Positions 1 through 8,928 of a DNA stretch of 64,000 bases are shown piece after piece (the stretch's first letter is position 1; each line of letters opens with the position of its first letter). A program made the translations under genes and the position numbers. The DNA is from Bordetella parapertussis. GTDB taxonomy: Bacteria; Pseudomonadota; Gammaproteobacteria; Burkholderiales; Casimicrobiaceae. Where the stretch lies: NCBI GenBank assembly GCA_943331295.2, contig CALQLA020000017.1, forward strand, positions 24,762 through 88,761. The letters are read 5' to 3'. The notes below the pieces were generated by a model, which worked only from the letters and a program-made list of their open reading frames with translations, was not told the origin of the DNA and ran no database searches.

Positions 1-1418
1 TTCTTGTACATCAGCGGCTGCGTCACCATCGGCTCGTCGGCCTCGTTGTGGCCGAGCCGGCGAAAGCAGACGAGATCGATGAAGACGTCGCGGTGGAACT
101 CGCGCCGGTAGTCGAGCGCCAGCTCGATCGCGAGCAGGCACACCTCGGGATCGTCGGCGTTGACGTGGAAGATCGGCGCCTCGGCCATCTTCGCGATGTC
201 GGTGCAGTAGATCGTGCCGCGGGTATCGCGCGGATCGGACGTGGTGAACCCGATCTGGTTGTTGATCACGATGTGGATGGTGCCGCCCGTGTAGTAGCCG
301 CGGGTCTGCGCCATGTTCAGCGTTTCCTGGATCACGCCCTGCCCCGCCACCGCGGCGTCGCCGTGGATCAGGACCGGCATCACCTGGTCGCCCTTCTCGT
401 CGCCGCGGCGGTGCTGCCGAGCGCGCACCGAGCCCTCGACCACCGGGTTGACGGCCTCGAGGTGCGACGGGTTGAACGCGAGCGTCAGGTGCATCGGCCC
501 GCCGGGCGTGATCACGTCCGACGAGAACCCCTGGTGGTACTTGACGTCGCCGGCGGAGAGATCCTCGTCGTGCCTGCCCTCGAACTCGGAGAAGAGGTCC
601 GACGGCATCTTGCCCAGCGTGTTGACCAGCACGTTGAGCCGGCCGCGGTGCGCCATGCCGATCACCAGCTCCTGGACGCCGTCGGCGCCTGCGCGCTGGA
701 TCAGGTAGTCGAGCATCGGCGTCATCGTGTCGCCGCCCTCGCCCGAGAAGCGCTTCTGGCCGACGTACTTGGTGTGCAGGTAGCGCTCGAGCGTCTCGGC
801 CGCCGTGAGCCGCTCGAGGATATGGCGCTGCTGCTCGGGCGTGTAGCTCGGGCGCGAGTGGATCGGCTCCAGGCGCTCCTGCACGAACCGCTTGGTCGCG
901 GTGTCGTTGATGTACATGTACTCGGCGCCCAGCGTCCGGCAGTAGGTGTCCTTCAGCGCCGCGATGAGGTCGCGCAGACGCATGCGGTCCTTGCCGCCGC
1001 GGAAGGACCCGGTGTCGAACTCGGTGTCGAGGTCGACCTCGGTGAAGCCGTAGGCGGCGATGTCGAGGTCGGCGAGGTACGGCTTCTCGTGGCGCTGCAG
1101 CGGGTCGAGGTCGGCCTGGAACATCCCCAGCGTGCGGAAGCGGCCGATCATCTGCAGCACCTGCACCTGCTTGTGCATCGTGTCGGCGTCGACCATCGCG
1201 CCGGCGACCTTGCGGCTCTTCCCGAGCCGGATGAACGACTCGATCACCGGCGCGTGCGCGACGTCGGCGGCGCCGCCGCGCAGCGAATCGAAGTACGCGC
1301 GCCAGTCGGCCGGCACCGAGCCGGGATTGGCGAGGTAGTTCTCGTACTGCTCCTCGATGAACGGCGCGTTGCCGCCGAACAGCGTGCTGCTGGACTCGTA
1401 CTCGTGCATCGTGCTCAT
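1..1418 (-). CDS. sucA: 2-oxoglutarate dehydrogenase E1 component, N-terminal part (runs off window)
   Basis: This is the thiamine-diphosphate-dependent E1 subunit of the 2-oxoglutarate dehydrogenase complex, which decarboxylates 2-oxoglutarate in the TCA cycle. The visible part is about 472 residues. The start is MSTMHEYESS, followed by the N-terminal FLEENAPFIEEQY-like E2-binding region (here GGNAPFIEEQYENYL). Around residue 220-260 are the E1 motifs VIGMAHRGRLNVL and KYHQGFSSD, and later FNPSHLEAVNPVVEG and GDAAVAGQGVMQETLN. The reading frame is open to the window edge, so the C-terminal transketolase-like half lies outside. It follows gltA by 29 bp on the same strand, the usual beta-proteobacterial order, so co-transcription with sdh-gltA is likely. 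The long plus-strand reading frame opposite it is an antisense shadow. Confidence 0.96.
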   Translation of the reverse strand, partial: MSTMHEYESSSTLFGGNAPFIEEQYENYLANPGSVPADWRAYFDSLRGGAADVAHAPVIESFIRLGKSRKVAGAMVDADTMHKQVQVLQMIGRFRTLGMFQADLDPLQRHEKPYLADLDIAAYGFTEVDLDTEFDTGSFRGGKDRMRLRDLIAALKDTYCRTLGAEYMYINDTATKRFVQERLEPIHSRPSYTPEQQRHILERLTAAETLERYLHTKYVGQKRFSGEGGDTMTPMLDYLIQRAGADGVQELVIGMAHRGRLNVLVNTLGKMPSDLFSEFEGRHDEDLSAGDVKYHQGFSSDVITPGGPMHLTLAFNPSHLEAVNPVVEGSVRARQHRRGDEKGDQVMPVLIHGDAAVAGQGVIQETLNMAQTRGYYTGGTIHIVINNQIGFTTSDPRDTRGTIYCTDIAKMAEAPIFHVNADDPEVCLLAIELALDYRREFHRDVFIDLVCFRRLGHNEADEPMVTQPLMYK

Positions 1419-1447
1419 GGAAAGGCCTCGCCGTTGCCTGCCGCCGG

Positions 1448-2752
1448 TCAGCGCTGCGCCGCCGGGACGATCGAGCGCTTTGTCGCGCCGGTGAACAGCT
1501 GCCGCGGCCGGCCGATCTTGTACTCGGGGTCGGCGATCATCTCGTTCAGCTGCGCGATCCAGCCGACGGTGCGCGCGAGCGCGAACACGGCGGTGAACAG
1601 CGGCACCGGGATGCCGATAGCCTTCTGCACGATGCCCGAGTAGAAGTCGACGTTCGGGTACAGCTTGCGCGACACGAAGTAGTCGTCCTCGAGCGCGATC
1701 TTCTCGAGGTCCATCGACAGCTTGAACAGCGGGTCGTCGGACAGGCCGGTCTCGCTCAGCACCTCGTAGCAGGTCTCGCGCATCAGCTTCGCGCGCGGGT
1801 CGTAGTTCTTGTAGACGCGGTGCCCGAAGCCCATCAGCTTGACGCCCGAGTTCTTGTCCTTGACCTTGGCGATGAACTCGCCGATCTTGGCCGACCCGCC
1901 CTGCGCCTGGATGTCGTAGAGCATGTTGAGGCAGGCCTCGTTGGCGCCTCCGTGCGCGGGACCCCAGAGGCAGGCGACGCCGGCGGCGATCGCCGCGAAC
2001 GGGTTGGTGCCCGACGACGCGCACAGGCGCACCGTCGACGTCGACGCGTTCTGCTCGTGGTCGGCGTGCAGGATGAAGATGCGGTCGAGCGCGCGGACCA
2101 GCACCTCGTTGACCTTGTAGTCCTCGCACGGCGTCGCGAACATCATCCGCATGAAGTTGGCGGCGTACGACAGGTCGTTGCGCGGGTACACGAACGGCTG
2201 GCCGACCGAATACTTGTAGGCCATCGCCACCAGCGTGGGCATCTTGGCGATCAGGCGGATCGCGGAGATCTCGCGCTGGTGCGTGTCGTGCAGGTTCATC
2301 GAGTCCGGGTAGAACGCCGACATCGCGCCGACGAGGCCGGTCATCACCGCCATCGGGTGCGCGTCGCGGCGGAACCCGCGCAGGAAGAACTGCATCTGCT
2401 CGTTGACCATCGTATGCTTGATCACGCGGCCGGTGAAGTCGGCGCGCTGCGCGACGGTCGGCAGCTCGCCGTTGAGCAGCAGGTGGCAGATCTCGAGGTA
2501 GTCGCACTTGACCGCAAGGTCCTCGATCGGGTAGCCGCGATAGAGCAGCTCGCCCTTGTCGCCGTCGATGTAGGTGATCGCCGAGCTGCAGGCCGCGGTG
2601 GACAGGAACGCCGGGTCGTACGTGAACTTGCCGGTCTTGCCGTAGAGCGTCCGGATGTCGACGACGTCGGGTCCCACCGAGCCCTTCAGGACGGGAAACG
2701 AGACCGGCGGTGAGCCGTCGGAAAAAGTCAGCGTGGCGGTGCGGTCGGTCAT
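1448..2752 (-). CDS. gltA: Citrate synthase
   Basis: This 434-residue enzyme condenses acetyl-CoA and oxaloacetate to citrate. It has the extra N-terminal beta domain of the large, NADH-sensitive proteobacterial type. Catalytic residues are in place: H267 in GPAHGGAN, H311 in GFGHRVYK and D369 in [16 protein letters not shown] near residue 229 is also conserved. The arginine-rich end of the family is represented by [10 protein letters not shown]. The start [10 protein letters not shown] fits the family length. It lies between sdhE and sucA on the same strand. A separate citrate synthase-family gene at 10036 has the methylcitrate-type GFGHPVYT signature, so this copy is the TCA-cycle one. Confidence 0.97.
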   Translation of the reverse strand: MTDRTATLTFSDGSPPVSFPVLKGSVGPDVVDIRTLYGKTGKFTYDPAFLSTAACSSAITYIDGDKGELLYRGYPIEDLAVKCDYLEICHLLLNGELPTVAQRADFTGRVIKHTMVNEQMQFFLRGFRRDAHPMAVMTGLVGAMSAFYPDSMNLHDTHQREISAIRLIAKMPTLVAMAYKYSVGQPFVYPRNDLSYAANFMRMMFATPCEDYKVNEVLVRALDRIFILHADHEQNASTSTVRLCASSGTNPFAAIAAGVACLWGPAHGGANEACLNMLYDIQAQGGSAKIGEFIAKVKDKNSGVKLMGFGHRVYKNYDPRAKLMRETCYEVLSETGLSDDPLFKLSMDLEKIALEDDYFVSRKLYPNVDFYSGIVQKAIGIPVPLFTAVFALARTVGWIAQLNEMIADPEYKIGRPRQLFTGATKRSIVPAAQR

Positions 2753-2895
2753 TTGGTCAGCTCCATGCGCGGTTGGTCAGGCGGCGGCACGCCGGTGTTC
2801 TCGTCGACGCGTCGCCGCAATGCTCTCCTACAGCCTTGCCCGTCTCGTTCCGCCACGCCTTGGCGCGACGCAATACATGGCCTGCGGTCCGTCAT

Positions 2896-3201
2896 TCAGG
2901 CCGTCCGCAGCGACTGCACCAGCGGCGACAGCAGAACGTCCTGCGTCGCGGTGCGGCCCGAAAGCAGGTCCCACAAATCGTTGTCGGCGAGGTCGAGCAG
3001 CCGGTCGAGCGCGGCGACCTCGTCGCCGGTGATCGAATCGCCGCGCGCGTCGAGGAAGCGCGCGAGGATCAGGTCGTTCTCGAGCATCCCGCGGCGGCAG
3101 CGCCAGCGCAGCCGCCCGAGCGACCGCGCGTCGATGCCGGCCGCGCCTGCGGCCTGCGCCGTCGCGGCGGAAGGGGATGCGCTGCGCTCTGCCCCGTCCA
3201 A
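2896..3201 (-). CDS. sdhE: Succinate dehydrogenase assembly factor SdhE (FAD assembly factor)
   Basis: SdhE is a small soluble protein that promotes covalent FAD attachment to SdhA. The frame ends in a typical SdhE core: the RGM-x-E signature (RRGMLENDLILARF), LDRLLDLADNDLWDLLSG, and a hydrophobic C-terminus. The frame is open far upstream through sdhB, so the start has to be chosen. The only in-frame ATG (3087) would cut away the conserved RG of the motif. I therefore use a TTG at 3201, two bases after the sdhB stop, with an AGAGG about 11 bases upstream; this gives 101 residues. The start is inferred, while the identity is clear from the motif and from its place after sdhB. Confidence 0.8.
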   Translation of the reverse strand: MDGAERSASPSAATAQAAGAAGIDARSLGRLRWRCRRGMLENDLILARFLDARGDSITGDEVAALDRLLDLADNDLWDLLSGRTATQDVLLSPLVQSLRTA

Positions 3202-3203
3202 TG

Positions 3204-3899
3204 CTAGACCGCCCTCTTCACCATGATCTCGCGGATCTTGCCGATCGCGCGCGTGGGATTGAGCCCCTTCGGGCAGACGTCGACGCAGTTCATGATCGTG
3301 TGGCAGCGGAACAGCCGGTACGGGTCCTCGAGGTCGTCCAGCCGCGACGCGGTGGCCTGGTCGCGGGTGTCGGCGATGAACCGGTACGCGGCCAGCAGCC
3401 CGGCCGGGCCGACGAACTTGTCCGGGTTCCACCAGAACGACGGGCAGGCGGTCGAGCAGCACGCGCAGAGGATGCATTCGTAGAGGCCGTCCAGCTCCTC
3501 GCGATCGGACGGCGCCTGCAGGCGCTCCTTTTCCGGCGGCGCGGTGTCGTTCTGCAGGTACGGCGTGATCGAGTGGTACTGCTTGAAGAACTGGCTCATG
3601 TCCACGATCAGGTCGCGGATCACGGGCAGGCCCGGCAGCGGCCGCAGCTCGACCGGCTCCTTCAGCTCCTTCAGGTTCGTGATGCAGGCGAGCCCGTTCT
3701 TGCCGTTGATGTTCATCGCGTCCGAGCCGCACACGCCCTCGCGGCAACTGCGGCGGAACGACAGCGTGTCGTCGACGGCCTTGAGGCGAATCAGCGCGTC
3801 GAGCAGCATCCGGTCGTGCGGGTCGAGCGCGACGTCGTAGTCCTTGACGTAGGGCTTCTCGTCCGTCTCGGGGTCGTAGCGGTAAACGCGGAATTTCAT
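3204..3899 (-). CDS. sdhB: Succinate dehydrogenase iron-sulfur subunit
   Basis: SdhB (231 residues) carries electrons from the SdhA flavin to the quinone site through three Fe-S centres of complex II. The N-terminal ferredoxin-like domain has the 2Fe-2S ligands in SCREGVCGSDAMNING near residue 55-70. The C-terminal domain has two cysteine clusters, ECILCACCSTACPSFWW near 140-155 and CHTIMNCVDVCPKGLNP near 200-215, for the 4Fe-4S and 3Fe-4S centres. It begins just after sdhA on the same strand and is followed within two bases by sdhE. Confidence 0.97.
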   Translation of the reverse strand: MKFRVYRYDPETDEKPYVKDYDVALDPHDRMLLDALIRLKAVDDTLSFRRSCREGVCGSDAMNINGKNGLACITNLKELKEPVELRPLPGLPVIRDLIVDMSQFFKQYHSITPYLQNDTAPPEKERLQAPSDREELDGLYECILCACCSTACPSFWWNPDKFVGPAGLLAAYRFIADTRDQATASRLDDLEDPYRLFRCHTIMNCVDVCPKGLNPTRAIGKIREIMVKRAV

Positions 3900-3930
3900 C
3901 GTGGCTCCGTGGCGGCGTGCAGCGCGCCGG

Positions 3931-5709
3931 TCAGTAGGTGCGCGTCTTCGGCGGGAAGGCGTCGACCGAGGCAGGCTTCAGGTTGACGGGCTTGTAGTCG
4001 AGCCGGTTGCCTTCGCTGTACCAAAGCGTGTGCTTCAGCCAGTTGACGTCGTCGCGGTTCGGGTAGTCGCTCCTCGCCTGCGCGCCGCGCGACTCGGCCC
4101 GCGCCTCGGCCGAGACGACGGTCGCCTTCGCGGTCTCGATCAGGTTGTCGAGCTCGAGCGCCTCGACCCGCGCGGTGTTGAACACGGCGCTGCGGTCCTT
4201 GATCGCGACGTGCTTCACGCGCTCCTCGATCTCCATCACCTTGCGCACGCCTTCGGAGAGCAGCTCCTGGTTGCGGAACACGCCGCAGTGCGCCTGCATC
4301 GCCTGGCGCAGCGCGTTGGCGACCTCGGGCACCGACTCGCCGGTGGCGCGCGCGTCGAGCGCGGCGAGGCGGCCGCGCGCGCGGTCGCCGGCGTCCTTCG
4401 GCAGCGGCTTGTGGGCGCGGCCCTTCAGGCCCTCGCCGACGATGAAGTTGCCCGCCGCGCGGCCGAACACGAGGAGGTCGAGCAACGAGTTGGTCCCGAG
4501 GCGGTTGGCGCCGTGGACCGAGACGCACGAGCACTCGCCCACCGCGTAGAAGCCGTTGACGACGGCGTTCGGGTTGCCGTCCTTCGGTGCCACGACCTGG
4601 CCGTGGATGTTGGTCGGGATGCCGCCCATCTGGTAGTGGATCGTCGGCACCACCGGGATCGGCTCCTTGGTGGCGTCGACGTTGGCGAACTTGTGCGCGA
4701 TCTCGAGGATCGACGGCAGCCGCTTCATGATCACCTCGGGGCCGAGGTGGTCGAGCTTCAGCAGCACGTGGTCCTTGTTCGGGCCGCAGCCGCGGCCTTC
4801 CTTGATTTCCTGGTCCATCGACCGGCTGACGATGTCGCGCGACGCGAGGTCCTTCAGGTTCGGCGCGTAGCGCTCCATGAAGCGCTCGCCGTTGCAGTTG
4901 AGCAGGATGCCGCCCTCGCCGCGCACGCCTTCGGTGATCAGCACGCCGGCGCCGTGGACGCCGGTGGGGTGGAACTGCCAGAACTCCATGTCCTCGAGCG
5001 GCATCCCGGCGCGCGCGGTCATGCCGAGGCCGTCGCCGGTGTTGATGAACGCGTTGGTCGAGGCCGCGAAGATGCGACCGGCGCCGCCGGTCGCGAACAT
5101 CGTCGCCTTGGCCTGCAGGATCATCACGGTGCCCGTCTCGATCTCGAGCGCGACCACGCCCAGCACGTCGCCGTCCGCGTCGCGGATCAGGTCGAGCGCC
5201 ATCCACTCGACGAAGAACTGCGTCCGCGCGCGCACGTTGCGCTGGTAGAGCGTGTGCAGCATCGCGTGGCCGGTGCGGTCGGCCGCCGCGCAGGCGCGCT
5301 GCACGGGCTTCTCGCCGAAGTTGGCCGAGTGGCCGCCGAACGGACGCTGGTAGATGGTGCCGTCGGCGTTGCGGTCGAACGGCATCCCGAAATGCTCGAG
5401 CTCGTAGACGACCTGCGGCGCCATCTGGCACATGTATTCGATCGCGTCCTGGTCGCCGAGCCAGTCGGAGCCCTTGATCGTGTCGTACATGTGCCAGAGC
5501 CAGTTGTCCTCGGACATGTTGCCGAGCGAGGCGCCGATGCCGCCCTGCGCGGCGACCGTGTGCGAGCGCGTCGGAAACACCTTGGACAGCACGGCGACCG
5601 ACAGCCCGGCCTCGGCCAACTGCAGCGACGCGCGCATGCCGGCGCCGCCGGCGCCGACGACCAGCGCGTCGAACTTGCGCACCGGCAGAGTTCCCATCTC
5701 GATTCCCAT
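3931..5709 (-). CDS. sdhA: Succinate dehydrogenase flavoprotein subunit
   Basis: SdhA (592 residues) oxidises succinate to fumarate on the cytoplasmic face of complex II. The FAD-binding GAGGAGMRASLQLAEAG motif is near residue 18. The histidine for covalent flavin attachment is in RSHTVAAQGGIGA. The active-site region HPTGVHGAGVL, the capping HYQMGGIPTN and the GECSCVSVHGANRLG stretch are intact. The start ATG overlaps the sdhD stop by one base (TGATG), indicating translational coupling. The C-terminus ends in the usual FPPKTRTY. It sits in the sdhC-sdhD-sdhA-sdhB-sdhE order. Confidence 0.98.
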   Translation of the reverse strand: MGIEMGTLPVRKFDALVVGAGGAGMRASLQLAEAGLSVAVLSKVFPTRSHTVAAQGGIGASLGNMSEDNWLWHMYDTIKGSDWLGDQDAIEYMCQMAPQVVYELEHFGMPFDRNADGTIYQRPFGGHSANFGEKPVQRACAAADRTGHAMLHTLYQRNVRARTQFFVEWMALDLIRDADGDVLGVVALEIETGTVMILQAKATMFATGGAGRIFAASTNAFINTGDGLGMTARAGMPLEDMEFWQFHPTGVHGAGVLITEGVRGEGGILLNCNGERFMERYAPNLKDLASRDIVSRSMDQEIKEGRGCGPNKDHVLLKLDHLGPEVIMKRLPSILEIAHKFANVDATKEPIPVVPTIHYQMGGIPTNIHGQVVAPKDGNPNAVVNGFYAVGECSCVSVHGANRLGTNSLLDLLVFGRAAGNFIVGEGLKGRAHKPLPKDAGDRARGRLAALDARATGESVPEVANALRQAMQAHCGVFRNQELLSEGVRKVMEIEERVKHVAIKDRSAVFNTARVEALELDNLIETAKATVVSAEARAESRGAQARSDYPNRDDVNWLKHTLWYSEGNRLDYKPVNLKPASVDAFPPKTRTY

Positions 5710-6065
5710 CAGCGGCTACCCCACAGGATCTGGATCGTCCAGCCGACGTAGGCGACGAGCGCGATCAACGTCAGCGCCTCGAGGCCGAGCCGCAGGCCGA
5801 CCGGCTTGATGTAGTCCATCCAGATGTCGCGCACGCCGATCCACGCGTGCCAGCACAGCGCCAGCATGAACACGAAGGTGGCGAGCTGCCACGCGCCGTT
5901 GGCGAAAAGCGCCTTCCACGACGCATGGTCGAAGCCCCCGCTCCACAGCAGGACGGCGAGGAACAGCAGCGTGTAGGCCGCCATGACGACGGCGGAAAGG
6001 CGTTGCACCAGCCAGTCGCGCCAGCCGTAGTGCGCGCCGACGGCCTGCCGCAGCGGCCGGCTCAC
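5709..6065 (-). CDS. sdhD: Succinate dehydrogenase hydrophobic membrane anchor subunit
   Basis: SdhD is the second membrane anchor of complex II. I take the GTG at 6065 (VSRPLRQAVGAHYGW) as start, giving 118 residues; it overlaps the sdhC stop as GTGA, the usual coupling. The longer upstream ATG at 6215 would read through sdhC in another frame and add arginine-rich nonsense. Three hydrophobic helices are visible, roughly residues 22-42, 60-78 and 92-112. The conserved GWRDWLVQRLSAVVM opening and HAWIGVRDIWMDYIKP around residue 72-88 supply the haem and quinone-site signatures. Confidence 0.9.
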   Translation of the reverse strand: MSRPLRQAVGAHYGWRDWLVQRLSAVVMAAYTLLFLAVLLWSGGFDHASWKALFANGAWQLATFVFMLALCWHAWIGVRDIWMDYIKPVGLRLGLEALTLIALVAYVGWTIQILWGSR

Positions 6066-6460
6066 CAGAGCCTCGCCGCGACGACGAGCGTCAGCGCGAT
6101 GCTGACGACCAGCACGACGACGCTCGAGCGCCGGGCGGGCGCGAGGTCGTCGTTCACATGCAGGTCGAGCAGCAGGAACCGGATGCCGGCGCAGAAATGG
6201 TGCAGGTAGGCCCACGCGAGGCCGATCGCGACCAGCTTCGCGAGCGGGTGCGCGAGGAAGGATTTCATCGCGGCGAACGCTTCCGGCGAACCGAGGCTCC
6301 AGCCGACCGTGAACAGCAGCAGCGGGATGCCGAACAGGAAAAGGCTGGCACCGCTGACGCGGTGCAGGAACGAGACGATCCCCGGCAGCGGCAGGCGGAT
6401 CCTGGGCAGGTCGAGATAGACCGGCCGGGGTTTGACCACGGGGCGATCAGGCGCGGACAT
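6062..6460 (-). CDS. sdhC: Succinate dehydrogenase cytochrome b556 subunit
   Basis: SdhC (132 residues from MSAPDRPVV) anchors complex II and binds haem b. Motifs are RPVYLDLPRIRLPLPGIVSFLHRVSGASLF (quoted here only as family landmarks RPVYLDL and SFLHRVSG) and the haem-ligand region LAWAYLHHFCAGIRFLLLDL. Three transmembrane helices are visible. Two adjacent ATGs occur at 6463 and 6460; GAGGG lies six bases before the second, so I chose 6460. An upstream in-frame ATG at 6523 would add an untypical proline-rich leader. It is the first gene of the sdh operon, behind a leader of roughly 300 nt. Confidence 0.92.
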   Translation of the reverse strand: MSAPDRPVVKPRPVYLDLPRIRLPLPGIVSFLHRVSGASLFLFGIPLLLFTVGWSLGSPEAFAAMKSFLAHPLAKLVAIGLAWAYLHHFCAGIRFLLLDLHVNDDLAPARRSSVVVLVVSIALTLVVAARLW

Positions 6461-6882
6461 CATTGCCCTCGACGAAAGGATGGGATGCGGCGGGTGCGAT
6501 GCCCCGGGGACCGGCGGCGGCATGAGCCCGAAGGGCCGTCCCGAGGGCGAACACCGGAGTGCGAAGCACGAAGGTAGTCCAGTGAGCGCGCGAGGTGTCC
6601 GCGCGTGCGGCCGCGAAGGACGCGGCGCGGGTCGTGATGCGGCAAAGGAGCATCGTTCGGATTCCGCTAAGGGGCTGCGGCGCTGTCGGCAAGGTCATGC
6701 GACGACCGGTTCGGCGCCGGGTACGCGCGCAATCATCCGGAGGCGGCTGCGCGCGGCGATAAATTATAACGCGATTCGTGGTGGCGGCGAATGCCGGCCG
6801 CCCGCGACCGCGCCGGAATACCGGCGCAGCCGCGCGTGATCGGGAGGTGTCGCCTGCCGGATGTCATCGCGGGCGCCGCGCG
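6461..6882 (-). promoter_or_regulatory. sdh operon promoter and long 5' leader
   Basis: This 422-bp stretch between gntR and sdhC has no convincing gene. On the minus strand a perfect TATAAT lies at 6768-6763, with a weak TTCGCC 17 bases upstream at 6791-6786. Transcription would begin near 6757, giving a leader of about 300 nt before sdhC. The leader contains a 63-bp element repeated elsewhere in the window (listed separately). Short reading frames here are rich in arginine, overlap each other and lack family features. Confidence 0.5.
6525..6587. repeat. 63-bp dispersed structured repeat, copy 1 (sdhC leader)
   Basis: This stretch matches 45571-45633 at about 54 of 63 positions without gaps, including an identical block that starts gcacgaaggtagtccag. 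Both copies can form the same two small hairpins (GCCC-GAA-GGGC here, GGCC-GAAG-GGCC in the other; GTGC-GAA-GCAC here, an 8-bp CTTCGTGC/GCACGAAG stem there). Here it lies in the untranslated leader of sdhC, antisense to sdhC transcription when read on the plus strand. I do not assign a function. Confidence 0.75.
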
Positions 6883-7614
6883 TCAGCCCAGGTCGTTGCG
6901 GTAGTGGAGGTCGCGGGTGCTGCAGAGCCCTCGCCGCCACTCCACCGGCCGGTCGCCGTAGGTGAAGGCCACGCGCTCGACCGACAGCAGCGGCGCGCCG
7001 GGATCGACCTCGAGCAGCGCCGCGGCCGGCGCGTCCGCCGCGATCGCGGTGAGCCGCTCCTCCGCCCGCACCATGCGCACGCCGAACTGCGTCTCGAAGA
7101 AGCCGTACATCGAGCCGTGGTAGGCGTCGAGCCTCGCCTTCGTCAGGCCCTTGAACAGCGCCGCGGGCAGCGTCATCTCGTCCAGCACCACCGGCCGGCC
7201 GCCGTATTCGAGGATCCGGCGCAGCACGACGACCGAGTCGCCGGGCTTCAATTCGAGCATGCGCGCGGCTTCGCTGCCCGCGCGCGCCCGGCGCACGTCG
7301 AGGAGTCGGCTCACCGGGTACTCGTCGCGGCCGTCGTTGCGGCGCAGGCGCAGGAACCGGAAGTTCGACGTCTTTTCCTCGGTGTGCGTGGCGACGAAGG
7401 TGCCCTTGCCCTGCCGCCGCACGACCAGGTTGTCGGCGGCGAGCGCGTCGATCGCCTTCCTCACGGTGCCCTGCGACACGCCGAACCGACCCGCGAGCTC
7501 GATCTCGCTGGGGATGGCCGCCCCGGGACCCCACTGCCCCTCGTCGAGGCTGCGCTCGAGCAGCGCCTTGATCTGGAGGTAGAGCGGCCGGAAGGAGGGC
7601 GACGGGTTCGACAT
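6883..7614 (-). CDS. GntR family (HutC subfamily) transcriptional regulator
   Basis: The protein has 243 residues. An N-terminal winged helix-turn-helix spans about residues 10-75 (LYLQIKALLERSL, IPSEIELAGRFGVSQGTVRKAIDAL, GKGTFVATH). A UTRA ligand-binding domain of the HutC type follows, about residues 90-235 (FRFLRLRR, LDEMTLPAALF, YDERLTAI-like EERLTAIAADAPAAALL, PLLSVERVAFTYGDRPVEWR). It sits between the sdh operon and the divergent mdh-prp genes, and a long palindrome lies in the intergenic region at 7695-7723. By position it probably controls mdh, itself and possibly sdh or prp in response to a carboxylate; the ligand is not visible from sequence. Confidence 0.9.
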   Translation of the reverse strand: MSNPSPSFRPLYLQIKALLERSLDEGQWGPGAAIPSEIELAGRFGVSQGTVRKAIDALAADNLVVRRQGKGTFVATHTEEKTSNFRFLRLRRNDGRDEYPVSRLLDVRRARAGSEAARMLELKPGDSVVVLRRILEYGGRPVVLDEMTLPAALFKGLTKARLDAYHGSMYGFFETQFGVRMVRAEERLTAIAADAPAAALLEVDPGAPLLSVERVAFTYGDRPVEWRRGLCSTRDLHYRNDLG

Positions 7615-7694
7615 GGCGGGTTGGCGGCGGGCCGGGGACGCCGCGCGCCCTCCCCCCGGGCCAATTATTCGCCCATTGCGGCGGGCTGTCTATA

Positions 7695-7723
7695 TTCTAT
7701 CTTATGTCTTGTATAAGATAGAA
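7695..7723. promoter_or_regulatory. Perfect 11-bp-arm palindrome, probable GntR operator
   Basis: TTCTATCTTAT and ATAAGATAGAA form perfect inverted arms around a 7-bp spacer GTCTTGT. It lies eight bases upstream of the mdh -35 hexamer and overlaps the probable gntR promoter on the other strand. Placement between a GntR gene and its divergent neighbour suggests the regulator's own operator; binding is inferred. Confidence 0.7.
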
Positions 7724-7730
7724 GAGTTGG

Positions 7731-7760
7731 TTGACATTGCCGCCGCTGTGGTCGTATAGT
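7731..7760 (+). promoter_or_regulatory. Sigma-70 promoter of mdh
   Basis: A consensus TTGACA (7731-7736) and TATAGT (7755-7760) are separated by 18 bases. The predicted transcript starts near 7766, giving a leader of about 140 nt to the mdh ATG. Confidence 0.7.
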
Positions 7761-7904
7761 CCTGCGAGACGCTTCCGGCCGCCCCGAAGCCCGCGCCGAA
7801 CCGGCGCGGACGGGGGCGACGGAAATCCCGCCGGCGCACGACCGCTTGCCCCGCCAGACGCCCCTTCCCCCCACCGCCCCCCTCTACCGCGAGGAGTCTC
7901 TTCG

Positions 7905-8891
7905 ATGAAAAAGCCCGTACGCGTTGCCGTCACCGGTGCAGCCGGCCAGATCGGCTACAGCCTCCTGTTCCGGATCGCCGCCGGTGAAATGCTGGGCCGC
8001 GACCAGCCTGTCATCCTGCAGATGCTCGAACTGCCCGTCGACAAGGCGCAGGCGGCGCTGCGCGGCGTGATGATGGAAATCGAGGACTGCGCATTCCCGC
8101 TGGTGGCGGACATGGTCGGCACCGCCGACCCCGCCGTCGCGTTCAAGGACGCCGACATCGCGATGCTGGTCGGCGCGCGGCCGCGCGGCCCCGGTATGGA
8201 GCGCAAGGACCTGCTGCTGGAGAACGCCAAGATCTTCACGGCGCAGGGCAAGGCGATCGACGCCGTGGCGAGCCGCGGCATCAAGGTGCTGGTCGTCGGC
8301 AACCCGGCGAACACCAACGCGTACATCGCGATGAAGTCCGCGCCCGGCCTGCCGAAGAAGAACTTCACGTCGATGATGCGGCTCGACCACAACCGCGCGC
8401 TGACGCAGCTTGCGGCGAAGTCCGGCAAGCCGGTCGGCGCGATCGAGAAGCTCGCCGTGTGGGGCAACCACTCGCCGACGATGTACCCGGACTACCGCTT
8501 CGCCACCGTCGACGGCGCCTCGGTGGCCACGATGATCAACGACGAGAACTGGAACCGCACCGTGTTCCTGCCCACCGTCGGCAAGCGCGGCGCGGCGATC
8601 ATCGAGGCGCGCGGCCTGTCGTCGGCCGCCTCCGCCGCCAACGCGGCGATCGACCACGTCCGCGACTGGGTCGCCGGCACCAACGGCCGCTGGGTCACGA
8701 TGGGAATCGCATCCGACGGCAGCTACGGCATCCCGCAGGACGTCATGTACGGCTACCCCGTCACCTGCGCCAACGGCGAGTACGCGATCGTGCAGGGCCT
8801 GGCCATCGACGAGTTTTCGCGCGAGCGGATGGCGGTCACGCTGAAGGAACTCGAGGAAGAGCGCGCCGGCGTCGCCTCGCTGCTCGGCTGA
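7905..8891 (+). CDS. mdh: Malate dehydrogenase (NAD-dependent)
   Basis: This 328-residue enzyme interconverts malate and oxaloacetate. Motifs are [16 protein letters not shown] (Rossmann), [17 protein letters not shown] (substrate loop arginines), [21 protein letters not shown] and the catalytic histidine in [11 protein letters not shown]. This is the cytosolic-type MDH found in beta-proteobacteria. The start ATG at 7905 has GAGGAG 9 bases upstream; the frame is open further upstream but that part covers the promoter. It heads the plus-strand cluster leading into prpBCD and acnA. Confidence 0.97.
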   Translation: MKKPVRVAVTGAAGQIGYSLLFRIAAGEMLGRDQPVILQMLELPVDKAQAALRGVMMEIEDCAFPLVADMVGTADPAVAFKDADIAMLVGARPRGPGMERKDLLLENAKIFTAQGKAIDAVASRGIKVLVVGNPANTNAYIAMKSAPGLPKKNFTSMMRLDHNRALTQLAAKSGKPVGAIEKLAVWGNHSPTMYPDYRFATVDGASVATMINDENWNRTVFLPTVGKRGAAIIEARGLSSAASAANAAIDHVRDWVAGTNGRWVTMGIASDGSYGIPQDVMYGYPVTCANGEYAIVQGLAIDEFSRERMAVTLKELEEERAGVASLLG

Positions 8892-8928
8892 CCGGAGCAC
8901 CCGGCACCGCGGCGCGGCATTGCACGGC

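Noticed and set aside
48..1643. 531-codon plus-strand frame
   Set aside because: Antisense to sucA and the end of gltA; low-complexity Arg/Val/Asp composition and no family features.
2753..2895. Small gene between gltA and sdhE
   Set aside because: Frames here are short, Arg-rich and run on into neighbouring genes; no ribosome site or conserved peptide was seen.
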